A DNA stretch of 32,998 nucleotides. Origin: Corynebacterium glucuronolyticum. GTDB taxonomy: Bacteria > Actinomycetota > Actinomycetes > Mycobacteriales > Mycobacteriaceae. Location of the stretch: the NCBI GenBank assembly GCA_022772305.1, contig JALFAQ010000009.1:1-32998 (forward strand). Direction: 5' to 3'. Under the pieces are notes generated by a model, which saw only the letters and a program-made list of their open reading frames with translations, was not told the DNA's origin and ran no database searches. Below are positions 10,029 to 17,258 of this stretch, piece by piece; the first letter of the stretch is position 1; every line of letters begins with the position of its first letter. A program made the translations under genes and the position numbers.

Positions 10029-10296
10029 GCGGCCCGGGTCTGCCAGTCATTTGGATGTCCGGATTGGATGGGCCACTGAAGGAACCTGCCATGACCAGAA
10101 AGCGGCCCAGGCAGGTCGGTCACTCGCACGTATGGATTCGATGGGCCGTAAAAGGGACGCTCTGAGTCCGAACATGGCCCAGAGGTTCGGCATTACTTGA
10201 GTGTGCAAACTGGATGGGCCGCAAAAAGAATCCGTCAAAGCCCAAACGCGACCCAATGGCTGACGAGCTTCCGAGCTTTGCAACCTGGTGGGCCGC
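10029..10296. repeat. Four tandem units of the ~73-bp GCGGCCCA/TGGGCCGC repeat
   Basis: Left boxes lie at 10029 (GCGGCCCG), 10102 (GCGGCCCA), 10174 (ATGGCCCA) and 10248 (GCGACCCA), so the period is 72-74 bp. Each is answered by a right box: 10069 (TGGGCCAC), 10142 (TGGGCCGT), 10215 (TGGGCCGC) and 10289 (TGGGCCGC). Each box pair spans 48-49 bp and is followed by an A-rich tail such as AAAAGG. The bases between the boxes vary strongly, so the boxes are the conserved element. Open frames on both strands through this block are by-products of the repeat. Confidence 0.8.
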
Positions 10297-10318
10297 AGAA
10301 GGAACCGGCCCCACTGCA

Positions 10319-10356
10319 AAAGCAAAAACCCCTCCGAGCGCTAAGCCCGAAGGGGT
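10319..10356 (-). terminator. Terminator-like hairpin, copy of the tRNA-Pro terminator
   Basis: On the minus strand AACCCCTTCGGGC pairs with GCTCGGAGGGGTT, followed by TTTTGC. Bases 10319-10339 are identical to 17087-17107, the terminator of the tRNA-Pro gene. No minus-strand gene ends just before it, so it looks like a displaced copy. Confidence 0.6.
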
Positions 10357-10357
10357 T

Positions 10358-10452
10358 GGAGTCTTTTGCGAAACTACCCACCCACCTGCAACGACCCGAA
10401 CCACAGCTATGGTTTCCGTCGGTTTCCGTGGCCGGTTCCGTCGGCAGGTGGG
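10358..10452. repeat. Direct repeat, copy 1 (partner at 12168-12253)
   Basis: The first 45 bases (10358-10402) are identical to 12168-12212. The rest aligns with 12213-12253 with a 12-bp gap and a few changes, ending in GGTGGGC in both. The two copies are 1810 bp apart. Confidence 0.85.
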
Positions 10453-10712
10453 CCGGGGCGGGGTCACACCACGTGGTTCGTCCCCAGCCCTAGCCTGTAT
10501 CCGCGAGGGAGGCAGGCCAGCACCCCGACCGGAGACACACCCCGCCGCCAAAGTCACAAGCAAGTTTATGTTGCTGGAGGTCTACGCGACGCGCTTAGCG
10601 CATACGCTGTGACAGCCCATAGCCCATAGCGCGGAGCCAAAACCACCGCGGCCCTTGTTTAGGGAAGGGTCATCTATTCTGTAGATGCCTCATCAAATAC
10701 AAGGAGTCGAAC
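10453..10712. other. Gene-free stretch before the small secreted protein
   Basis: No coding frame here is convincing. It contains the palindrome ACCACGTGGT near 10470, a short tandem AGCCCATAGCCCATAG around 10616-10630 and, at its right end, a possible -10 (TATTCT, 10675-10680) plus AAGGAG (10701-10706) for the gene at 10713. Confidence 0.5.
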
Positions 10713-11018
10713 ATGCACCTCAAACGCACTTTCGCAGCAGTAACAACCGCTGTTGCACTGTCTCTTTCGTCCACCGCTGTGGCTTCCGCAGAAGGTTCCA
10801 GCCAAGCAGTTGAGGATGAAATCGCCTACGCCATTACCGATGATGTGTCCAGTGGTTCGTCCGCTGATGAACAAGTTGCAGGACTCATTGCTATTACTGG
10901 TGTTCTCGGCCTCGGAGTTATTGGTGCAGTAACCGCAGGACTCAGCCATGTTTTTCCTGATTGGAAGGGACTGATGAACATGCAGATTCGCACGCCCCAG
11001 GTAATTGACCTGCGTTAA
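10713..11018 (+). CDS. Small secreted protein of unknown function
   Basis: The 101-residue product starts with a clear Sec signal peptide (MHLKRTFAAVTTAVALSLSS) with a likely cleavage at AVASA-EGSS. The mature ~74 residues have an acidic N-terminal half, one glycine-rich hydrophobic segment (GLIAITGVLGLGVIGAVTAGL, residues ~58-78 read in parts) and a short polar tail. AAGGAG lies 6 nt before the ATG, which makes the start secure. No family is recognised. A short secreted peptide with a glycine-rich hydrophobic helix could be a bacteriocin-like or envelope peptide, but nothing beside it (ABC exporter, immunity gene) supports that firmly. Confidence 0.75.
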   Translation: MHLKRTFAAVTTAVALSLSSTAVASAEGSSQAVEDEIAYAITDDVSSGSSADEQVAGLIAITGVLGLGVIGAVTAGLSHVFPDWKGLMNMQIRTPQVIDLR

Positions 11019-11192
11019 CCCCAGTACGTAGACGCAGCAACGACGCCAAACAACCAGCAAAGGCACTACCCGATGGCGATGTAAGGCCTGTGGAGCCTCA
11101 GTCAATAAAAGTCGGCCAGATGTCACAGTAGCAGACCACTAGCCCCGTTAGACCCCCATGCGTAGCTACATCTCCTCTATGTATAGTTTTTC

Positions 11193-11259
11193 ACTTGCAT
11201 ACTTGGCAAGCATTAGACTTGCATGTACAGCAAGTGTTACACTTGCCTTAGTTGCAAAC
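11193..11259. promoter_or_regulatory. Three tandem 19-bp operators, ACTTGC-N7-GCAAGT
   Basis: Three inverted repeats occur with an exact 24-bp step: 11193-11211 (right arm GCAAGC), 11217-11235 (perfect, ACTTGC and GCAAGT) and 11241-11259 (right arm GCAAAC). All have a 7-bp spacer. They overlap candidate -10 hexamers TAGACT (11214-11219) and TACACT (11238-11243), so a bound protein would block the promoter of the downstream two-gene operon. The natural candidate ligand is the winged-helix protein encoded second in that operon (inference). Confidence 0.7.
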
Positions 11260-11288
11260 CAGGGAAGTTGACGTTGAGGAGAAGTACG

Positions 11289-11693
11289 ATGAGCGACGAC
11301 CTTAAGATCATTCACGACGTTCAAAAGCGCACCACGTGGAAACAGAGCTGGTGGGCGGTGGCGATAGTGGCGTTAGGCGTCGGCGGCGGTCTCGCGCTAA
11401 CCAAGCTGTCATGGTGGTACGTCCTTGCGGTTCTTGTACCGACGTTCGTTCTGGGTTATCTCCTCAAGGATAAGATTGCAAACCCCTTCGTTCGGGTCAA
11501 TCCCAATATGGGGCCGAGTAATGATCGCGCGACTTGGTCACGAGTACTGCTGCCAGGTGCCATGATCTTCTCCACCGTGCCGACGCCTGATACTTGGCCG
11601 TGGATGATTGTCTGCGGCGTCGTTGTCTCTACGGCGATGGCATGGATGTTGTATGAGAACCGCAATGCCGCCGTAAAGGGCGTCAATGTCTAA
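11289..11693 (+). CDS. Four-helix membrane protein in an operon with a winged-helix regulator
   Basis: The 134-residue protein (start MSDDLKIIHDVQKR) has four hydrophobic segments, around residues 20-38, 43-60, 87-103 and 106-122, separated by a short basic loop. GAGGAGAAG ends about 7 nt before the ATG at 11289. The open frame reaches back to 11223, but those extra codons run through the third operator and have no SD. The stop lies 8 nt inside the next gene, so the two are co-translated. Function is unknown. Pairs of a small membrane protein with a one-domain winged-helix regulator are common in actinobacteria; the regulator probably controls this gene. Confidence 0.75.
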   Translation: MSDDLKIIHDVQKRTTWKQSWWAVAIVALGVGGGLALTKLSWWYVLAVLVPTFVLGYLLKDKIANPFVRVNPNMGPSNDRATWSRVLLPGAMIFSTVPTPDTWPWMIVCGVVVSTAMAWMLYENRNAAVKGVNV

Positions 11694-12015
11694 GGAGTCT
11701 ACGCACCAATCAGCCAAGCTAGATCCGGTCATCCACCCCATCAATCGGCTCAAAATTTGTGCCACGCTGTTCCATTCAGGCGCAACCGGCGGCAGGCAGA
11801 TGAAATACGCCGTACTTGCAGAGCTCACCGAGCTTCCCGCCGATACGCTTTCCAAGCAGTTGAAACATCTTGAGGACAACGGCTATATCAGCCGCACCCG
11901 CGAATATGGCTCCACGCGCGCGAAAGACGCGGTCTGGGTCGCGTTGACCCAGACTGGAACAGGAGCCTATACACAGCACGTTGCCGCACTTAAAGCCATG
12001 ACAGAAGGCTCATAG
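11686..12015 (+). CDS. Winged-helix (MarR-like, HTH_34-type) transcriptional regulator
   Basis: The 109-residue protein is a single winged-helix domain: INRLKICATLFHSG (helix 1), MKYAVLAELTELPADTLSKQLKHLEDNGYI (helices 2-3 with recognition helix, residues ~39-68) and the wing SRTREYGSTRAKDAVWVALT (69-88). This is the layout of small one-domain MarR/PadR-like regulators that bind DNA as dimers. It overlaps the membrane protein gene by 8 nt and ends convergently on the remnant hydrolase gene. The three ACTTGC-N7-GCAAGT palindromes upstream of the operon are the likely binding sites, giving autoregulation (inference). Confidence 0.85.
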   Translation: MSKESTHQSAKLDPVIHPINRLKICATLFHSGATGGRQMKYAVLAELTELPADTLSKQLKHLEDNGYISRTREYGSTRAKDAVWVALTQTGTGAYTQHVAALKAMTEGS

Positions 12016-12170
12016 ACTGCGCAGCCACTGCGTAATGTGCTGCCACAACTGCGGAAAGTCGAGGTAGCCGTCACTCCCCAGGAAGTGCCCACCGTTCTCA
12101 ATGGTAGCGAGCGGAGCCGAGAAAACATCGGCAAGCGTGATGGCTGTATCTAAAAACAGAACTGCCCGGA
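12010..12170 (-). pseudogene. 3' remnant of an alpha/beta-hydrolase-like gene
   Basis: On the minus strand the frame reads LRAVLFLDTAITLADVFSAP, then LATIENGGHFLGSDGY, then LDFPQLWQHITQWLRSL and a TGA at 12012-12010. The ENGGHFLG segment looks like the loop carrying the catalytic histidine at the C-terminus of alpha/beta hydrolases. Upstream the frame runs into a TAG within the 12168-12253 direct repeat, and no start or N-terminal domain exists. The break coincides with the repeat boundary. The stop codon touches the end of the convergent regulator gene. The family call rests on this short segment only. Confidence 0.55.
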
Positions 12171-12253
12171 GTCTTTTGCGAAACTACCCACCCACCTGCA
12201 ACGACCCGAACCGCAGTGGTGGTTTCCGTTCCCGGTTCCGTCGCCTGGTGGGC
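12168..12253. repeat. Direct repeat, copy 2 (partner at 10358-10452)
   Basis: Bases 12168-12212 are identical to 10358-10402; the remainder is shorter by 12 bp. It sits between the truncated hydrolase fragment and the end of res. The terminator-like hairpin that accompanies copy 1 is missing here. Confidence 0.85.
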
Positions 12254-12278
12254 TAAAGAGGTAGCAGTCCATAGCTAC

Positions 12279-14882
12279 TTAATTAGGCGACACAATCGGA
12301 TCGGAAACGCTGAGCAGTCTGCGCCAGGAACCCGCCGACGCAATCGTGTCCTCGTAGGCAATCACATAACCGACCTTCACACCCGCCATATCCGAGTGGC
12401 TAGCCATCAAATTGATGGCCTCCTCAGCAGCAGCTCGTTTCTTCTGCACCTCGTCGTTCGCACGTCCACCGGCATCCTTGCCCTCAACAATCCAGGTTCT
12501 ACCCTCCTTATCGCGAACGATGAAGTCCGGGTAGTACGACCGCCGCGCGGCGTAGCCGATGCTCGCGCGGTCTTCCGCATACAGCCGCGTCCACCACTCA
12601 ACATCCGGGGATACGTCCAGGTCACTAGCCAGCTTCGCTTCGCCTGAGTAGGAGTCAAAGGCAGCAGCGTTGTACAGTCCTTTCTTCCAACCGGAGTAGT
12701 ACTGGCGGCGAACAAACTTCGACTTATCCTCCGGGCGCGGAAGGATGTCACGTCCCTTGGGCAGCTGATAGCTACGCCGCTGTTCATGGGGCAAAAGCAG
12801 GGGCACGAGTCGCACAGTCGGCTCCAGCGACGCAGTGAACTGGTTAACTGCCTGCGAGACAATCGTCCGCAGCGCCTCACTGGCGGTAGCTAGTGCGTCC
12901 ACCGTCCACTCGGTCACCGATACGGCGTTCATAAAGGCTGGGACGATGCGGTTATCCAGCTGGCTGAGGTTTTCCCTGTTGCGGTCAATGAGCCGGTTAG
13001 CCAGGATGATCGCCTTGATTTCACGACGCGCGGAATCCTCTTCGATAGCAACGGACTGCACCTGCATCTGTTCCAGGCGGCTTGGGGTGATGGTGCGGGC
13101 GGTGAATTTGAGCTTGTAGCGCTCCATCTCGCTGGTTGCTTCATCTGTCACCTTGCCCGCGGCTGCAACAATCTCGGCGTTGGTGAGCTTGTGCAGCGGG
13201 AAGAACTCGTCTTCGCGCATACACGTGGTGTGCGGGAACCAGAAGGAGACATCCCTAAAGCGCTCCACCAATTCCACCACGGCAGGAGTGACCTCCTCAT
13301 CGTACCAGTTATCCAGGTCGCGGCCATCGCCTCCTAGCTCACGTAGCTGCCCTACCGGCTTATCATGGGTATTTCTACCTGCTAATTCCGTGTCCCCTTG
13401 GTTGGAAGTATCCGGGTCGGCGGTGTTGGTTCCTGGATCGACTGTCACAGTGAGTGCTGGGCCGGTGCCAGGGCGGGTGTCTGTGTCAGGCTGCGGTAGA
13501 TCGCGGTCGCCGCCGCTGGTATCGGTATCCGGCTGCGGTGGCGCGGTGTCAGTGTCGGTATCAGAATCCGGCTCCGGGGCCTGTGGGCGGGTGTCTACAC
13601 CGAAGGAATGCAGTACTTTCTCGCTTTTAAGCAGTCGCCTAAATGAATCGTGAGCCACGATCTCCAGGGTGTCGATAGCTTCCACGTCGGTGTAGCGCTT
13701 AAACGGCAGGCGAAGGCCGCGGCCAAGGGTTTGCTGGGTGAGGATGTCGGAGTCCATGGCGCGCAGGGTGACCATCACCGCAATCGAGCGGGTATCCCAG
13801 CCCTCCTTGAGCTTGTTCACACTCACCACCGCGCGCACCGGAGAATCCGGGTTGTCCAGGCCATTGAGGAGGCTGGTCTTCTCCTCGGTCATGGAGTCCG
13901 AATCCACACGCAGTACCGCATAGGGGTCGTTGAAGAACTCCGGGCCTGCCAAAAGCTCTTCCACCTCGGTGGCGTGCGCAATGTTTTCGCACACCACCAT
14001 CATCACCGGATTAATCGGGGACGTGCCATCGTCGGCGTGGTGCGCGGCGTAGTCGTCGTAGAACTTCTGCTTGTAGGCGCGCAGGGTTGCTGCGTCTTTA
14101 AGCTGCTGGTATTGCTCGCGCTCGCCGTAGCCGTCGCGGCGGTAGACAATGACCGGCGTTTTCACTGATTTGTCGCCAATGGCTTCACGCAGGGTGTAGC
14201 GGAAGACCACATCGTCGTCCTCGTCGGCAGAGGCGGTAAGCCCTACCAGCATGGCTGGGTTGAGGTCAGCAATTGCGGCGTGGAAGGAGGCCGCAGACGC
14301 GGAGTACAGGTGGTGCTCGTCGGCAATGACTACCAGATCGTTGCGGGAGGCCAGATCGTCGTAGAGGACTCCGGCGTACTCGGAGAACTTGCGAATGCCG
14401 CGCGCGGTGGCTTGTTTGCCACCACCCTTGGTTTCGCCCTCCATCTTCTTCGGGGCGATAAGCTGCTGAATGTTAAAGACGAACACACTGGAGGCCGACT
14501 GTTGCTCGGCCTCGGTACGCCCTGCTGCCATGGACTTGTAGTTATCTGGGGTAATCACTACAGGATCTAGTGCGGCACCCTCGATAAACTTGCCGGAACC
14601 ACGCGTGAAGTTAGCCACGGTCTTGGTCTGCACCACCAAGCCGGGTGTTACCACCACGACGTTGCGCACACCATGACGGCGCAAGTATTCGATGAATGCG
14701 GCCATGACATAGGTCTTGCCCGCGCCCGTAGCCATGTCCATGACCAGCGCGTGTGCGCCGTCCACGCCGTCATTAAGGCGGCGCGCGAGAGTATCGAGTG
14801 CATGGGTGTTGGCTTTGCGCAGTCCAAAGCTTGCGGAGAGTTCGTCCACGAGCGCTGGATCATAAGTCAGTTGCAAGGTCAT
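12279..14882 (-). CDS. res: Type III restriction endonuclease, Res subunit
   Basis: The 867-residue protein is a superfamily 2 helicase fused to a nuclease. Walker A is MATGAGKT (50-57), motif II is DEHH (188-191), motif III GLTAS (214-218) and motif VI QTLGRGLRLP (384-393). The C-terminus has a PD-(D/E)xK nuclease core: PDF (D786), then WIVEGK (E800, K802). Together with Mod it forms an ATP-dependent complex that cuts DNA between head-to-head unmethylated sites. Between helicase and C-terminal part (residues ~434-508) lies a low-complexity linker rich in D, T and P with repeated PQPDTDT blocks. It starts 3 nt after the mod stop, in one operon. All catalytic motifs are present, so it looks intact. 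Confidence 0.95.
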   Translation of the reverse strand: MTLQLTYDPALVDELSASFGLRKANTHALDTLARRLNDGVDGAHALVMDMATGAGKTYVMAAFIEYLRRHGVRNVVVVTPGLVVQTKTVANFTRGSGKFIEGAALDPVVITPDNYKSMAAGRTEAEQQSASSVFVFNIQQLIAPKKMEGETKGGGKQATARGIRKFSEYAGVLYDDLASRNDLVVIADEHHLYSASAASFHAAIADLNPAMLVGLTASADEDDDVVFRYTLREAIGDKSVKTPVIVYRRDGYGEREQYQQLKDAATLRAYKQKFYDDYAAHHADDGTSPINPVMMVVCENIAHATEVEELLAGPEFFNDPYAVLRVDSDSMTEEKTSLLNGLDNPDSPVRAVVSVNKLKEGWDTRSIAVMVTLRAMDSDILTQQTLGRGLRLPFKRYTDVEAIDTLEIVAHDSFRRLLKSEKVLHSFGVDTRPQAPEPDSDTDTDTAPPQPDTDTSGGDRDLPQPDTDTRPGTGPALTVTVDPGTNTADPDTSNQGDTELAGRNTHDKPVGQLRELGGDGRDLDNWYDEEVTPAVVELVERFRDVSFWFPHTTCMREDEFFPLHKLTNAEIVAAAGKVTDEATSEMERYKLKFTARTITPSRLEQMQVQSVAIEEDSARREIKAIILANRLIDRNRENLSQLDNRIVPAFMNAVSVTEWTVDALATASEALRTIVSQAVNQFTASLEPTVRLVPLLLPHEQRRSYQLPKGRDILPRPEDKSKFVRRQYYSGWKKGLYNAAAFDSYSGEAKLASDLDVSPDVEWWTRLYAEDRASIGYAARRSYYPDFIVRDKEGRTWIVEGKDAGGRANDEVQKKRAAAEEAINLMASHSDMAGVKVGYVIAYEDTIASAGSWRRLLSVSDPIVSPN

Positions 14883-14885
14883 GGT

Positions 14886-16892
14886 CTAGGCCTCCTTATT
14901 CGTCTTCGAGAGGGTGCGGGTGAACAGTCCATCAGGCAGGTGGATAATCCTTGAGCCGGGGCAGGCCTTATGCAGGTAGCGGCCTAGGTCAGGGTTAGCA
15001 GAGGTAGCTGCAATTGTCACTGCTTCACCATCGGGTACGTAGTACACCAGCTCGTCGATGAACTCTTGTGTTAGTGGCTGACGGGTGACATAAAAGTTCA
15101 TCTTCTCCCGCTTGGCCGGGAATACTGGGTTGTCCGGTGTCATACGAAACCGCAGGTGCGCGGCGACTGAGGCAGACAGGTTGCGTGCGGTCGCGTCCTC
15201 GGTAAGGACGACGAGGCCAGTGTCCTCGTCCACGTCGAAGCAGGGTTTAGACAGCCGAGCCACGGTGAATCCACCACCGCCGCGGAAATTGATTGTGTCC
15301 GGTGACTTCTTGGTTTTGACCAGCTTCTTCACCGCGCGCAGGTCGGGGGACTTTTTCAGCTCTGGTTCGTCCCTGACTGCCTTATTCAGCAAGGAGGCCA
15401 ACTTCTGCGCGTCCTCAGCACTCAGCCCCTCTGGCAGGCCCGTCTCTGTGGCATCCACTCGCTCGCCCTTGGTGACAGTGATTCCGCCTAAGTCTTCGCC
15501 GCGTACCACCTTCTCCAGCCGCGGCCGGGTAAAGCGGTTGAACGTGTCCTCCACCAACTCGCACGTCACCCAGCGTCTGCCCATCTTGTGTGCTACCGCC
15601 GCGGTGGTGCCCGAGCCTGCAAACACGTCCAACACAATATCTCCGGGGTTGGTGGCGATGTGGATCACGCGCTCTAGCAGGCGTTCAGGCTTGGGGGTGG
15701 CGAAGGCGGCGGTGCCGGGGAACAGCGCACGGATTTCCTTCGCGGCGGTGTCCGTGTGCCCGACCTCGGTATGGGGTAGGAAGTTGGTCGCAAGTCGTCC
15801 CGTGTCCACGTCCTTGAGGTAGGTCTTGCGGCCAAAGCCGCCGACCCCACCGCGCGTTGGATAGAACTGCGGCCAGTTGCCCTCCTGGTAACGCTGCTCT
15901 GCTTGCTTACGGTTTGTCTCCCAGTCACGCATGACCAGCGGAGGCACGTCGGTGCGGGCCTGCACTGTGTGGCCTGCAATATCCTGTTGATTGGCGATTT
16001 CTTCATCTGTAATTTCACCGCGCTCGTATGGCCCCCAACCGGAGAAAATCTCCAGCATCTTGTCCTGCGAGTATCGCCAGCAATTGCCCTTTGACGGGTA
16101 CATCATCTCGCCCGTAATAGGGTGCTGAATACCGTAAATCATACCCAGGTGGGTCGCTGCTCCCGGTGCAGATGGATTGTCGTTTCTCCACAAGCCATTT
16201 TCATCATTGTCCGGGTTCTTGTACACGGAGTTCATCTCCGCTGTTCGTGCTAGTCGGTTGGGGACGAACCCGCCCTTGGAGTACACCAAAATCACGTCGG
16301 TTACAGCAGGGATACCTTTGGAGTCATTGCGCGGGGAGTACGTCTTTTGCCACACCACCTCCGCCACGAAGTTATCCGCGCCGAACACCTCGTCCATGAG
16401 CAGGCGCATACGGTGGTTTTCCACGTCGTCGAGATGTACCCAGATGGAGCCGTCATTGCTCAGCAGCTTTTTCAGGTGCAACAGCCTATCGCGCATCATG
16501 GTCAGCCACACGGAGTGCTCTAGGTTGTCCTCGTAGTTGGCGAAGGTCTGCGCGGTGTTAAACGGCGGATCGATGTAAATGCACTTGACCTGGCCAACAT
16601 ACTTATCTGTTAGTTCCGGTACGCGGGTGAGTGCTTCGAGAACGTCTCCTGACTCGCCCAGAATCAGCAGGTTGTCGTCGGTGGGCGTGAAGTCGGCGCG
16701 CTCGGAGTAGGTTCGTCCCTCCTCCTTTGGCTGCTGCTCGCCACGCACCACATCGCCATACTCTAAAAAGTGAGTCTGGCAATAACGCGGGTCAGTCGGA
16801 TCAACCCACTTATATTTATATTTGCCCTGCTCAGTAGGGATAAGTGCTTTGTCCTTGTTGTACCACACAAGCTCTAGACGCTGCTTCGTCAT
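14886..16892 (-). CDS. mod: Type III DNA adenine methyltransferase, Mod subunit
   Basis: The 668-residue protein is a beta-group N6-adenine methyltransferase: motif IV DPPFN (108-112) precedes the SAM-binding motif I FAGSGTT (424-430). The segment between (about 160-380) is the target recognition domain that sets the site. The stretch GHTDTAAKEIRALFPGTAAF followed by TPKPERLLERVI is characteristic of type III Mod proteins. It methylates one strand of the recognition site and is needed by Res for DNA recognition. AAGGAG (16900-16905 on the minus strand) lies 7 nt before the ATG. It is upstream of res in the same operon, and the pair adjoins the terminator of tRNA-Pro. Confidence 0.96.
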   Translation of the reverse strand: MTKQRLELVWYNKDKALIPTEQGKYKYKWVDPTDPRYCQTHFLEYGDVVRGEQQPKEEGRTYSERADFTPTDDNLLILGESGDVLEALTRVPELTDKYVGQVKCIYIDPPFNTAQTFANYEDNLEHSVWLTMMRDRLLHLKKLLSNDGSIWVHLDDVENHRMRLLMDEVFGADNFVAEVVWQKTYSPRNDSKGIPAVTDVILVYSKGGFVPNRLARTAEMNSVYKNPDNDENGLWRNDNPSAPGAATHLGMIYGIQHPITGEMMYPSKGNCWRYSQDKMLEIFSGWGPYERGEITDEEIANQQDIAGHTVQARTDVPPLVMRDWETNRKQAEQRYQEGNWPQFYPTRGGVGGFGRKTYLKDVDTGRLATNFLPHTEVGHTDTAAKEIRALFPGTAAFATPKPERLLERVIHIATNPGDIVLDVFAGSGTTAAVAHKMGRRWVTCELVEDTFNRFTRPRLEKVVRGEDLGGITVTKGERVDATETGLPEGLSAEDAQKLASLLNKAVRDEPELKKSPDLRAVKKLVKTKKSPDTINFRGGGGFTVARLSKPCFDVDEDTGLVVLTEDATARNLSASVAAHLRFRMTPDNPVFPAKREKMNFYVTRQPLTQEFIDELVYYVPDGEAVTIAATSANPDLGRYLHKACPGSRIIHLPDGLFTRTLSKTNKEA

Positions 16893-16919
16893 AGGCGCGC
16901 TCCTTCAAAACGCCGGGGA

Positions 16920-16947
16920 AGATTATCCCACTTAGCTTATCGGGCAA
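16920..16947 (-). promoter_or_regulatory. Putative mod-res promoter
   Basis: On the minus strand TTGCCC (16942-16947) and TAATCT (16920-16925) are separated by 16 bp and lie about 30 nt before the mod start. The hexamers are moderate matches to -35 and -10. Confidence 0.4.
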
Positions 16948-16961
16948 GGCCGACTTTAGGG

Positions 16962-16989
16962 GGTTAAGCGCCCCTTTTGGCGCTTAACC
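16962..16989. other. Perfect 11-bp inverted repeat upstream of mod
   Basis: GGTTAAGCGCC (16962-16972) and GGCGCTTAACC (16979-16989) flank a 6-nt spacer CCTTTT. It has no T tract after either arm, so it is not a standard terminator. It is placed just upstream of the putative mod -35 and could be an operator or a transcription boundary. Confidence 0.6.
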
Positions 16990-17086
16990 GACACCCAACA
17001 ACTCTATCGGCATACGCAAAGGATGGGCAGGCAGAAGCTAGACACACATTTTTTCCCTTAACCCAGAAATCGAGCCTAAGGGCTGG

Positions 17087-17125
17087 AAAGCAAAAACCCC
17101 TCCGAGCTTAAAGCCCGGAGGGGTT
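17087..17125 (-). terminator. Rho-independent terminator of tRNA-Pro
   Basis: On the minus strand AACCCCTCCGGGC pairs with GCTCGGAGGGGTT and is followed by TTTTGC, starting about 5 nt after the tRNA CCA end. Its distal 21 bases are repeated exactly at 10319-10339. Confidence 0.85.
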
Positions 17126-17129
17126 GTCT

Positions 17130-17206
17130 TGGTCGGGATAACAAGATTTGAACTTGCGACCTCCTCGTCCCGAACGAGGCGCGCTACCAAGCTGCGCCAT
17201 ATCCCG
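17130..17206 (-). tRNA. tRNA-Pro (anticodon CGG)
   Basis: The 77-nt minus-strand sequence folds as a cloverleaf: acceptor stem CGGGATA with TATCCCG, discriminator A and encoded CCA (17132-17130). The anticodon stem CCTCG/CGAGG encloses the loop TTCGGGA, giving anticodon CGG, which reads proline codon CCG. The T arm contains GTTCAAATC. A terminator follows directly. Confidence 0.95.
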
Positions 17207-17258
17207 TAGACAAAGGAATATAGTAGAGCACAACCAGGGAATTAACCAAAACGGCAGG

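Noticed and set aside
10029..10296. Tandem repeats considered as a CRISPR array
   Set aside because: The units are degenerate, with only 8-bp boxes conserved; there is no constant 25-40 bp repeat with unique spacers and no cas gene.
10214..10612. Open frame of 132 codons on the plus strand across the tandem repeats and the direct repeat
   Set aside because: It begins in repeat DNA, crosses the terminator-like hairpin and has no SD or family motif; similar frames exist on the other strand.
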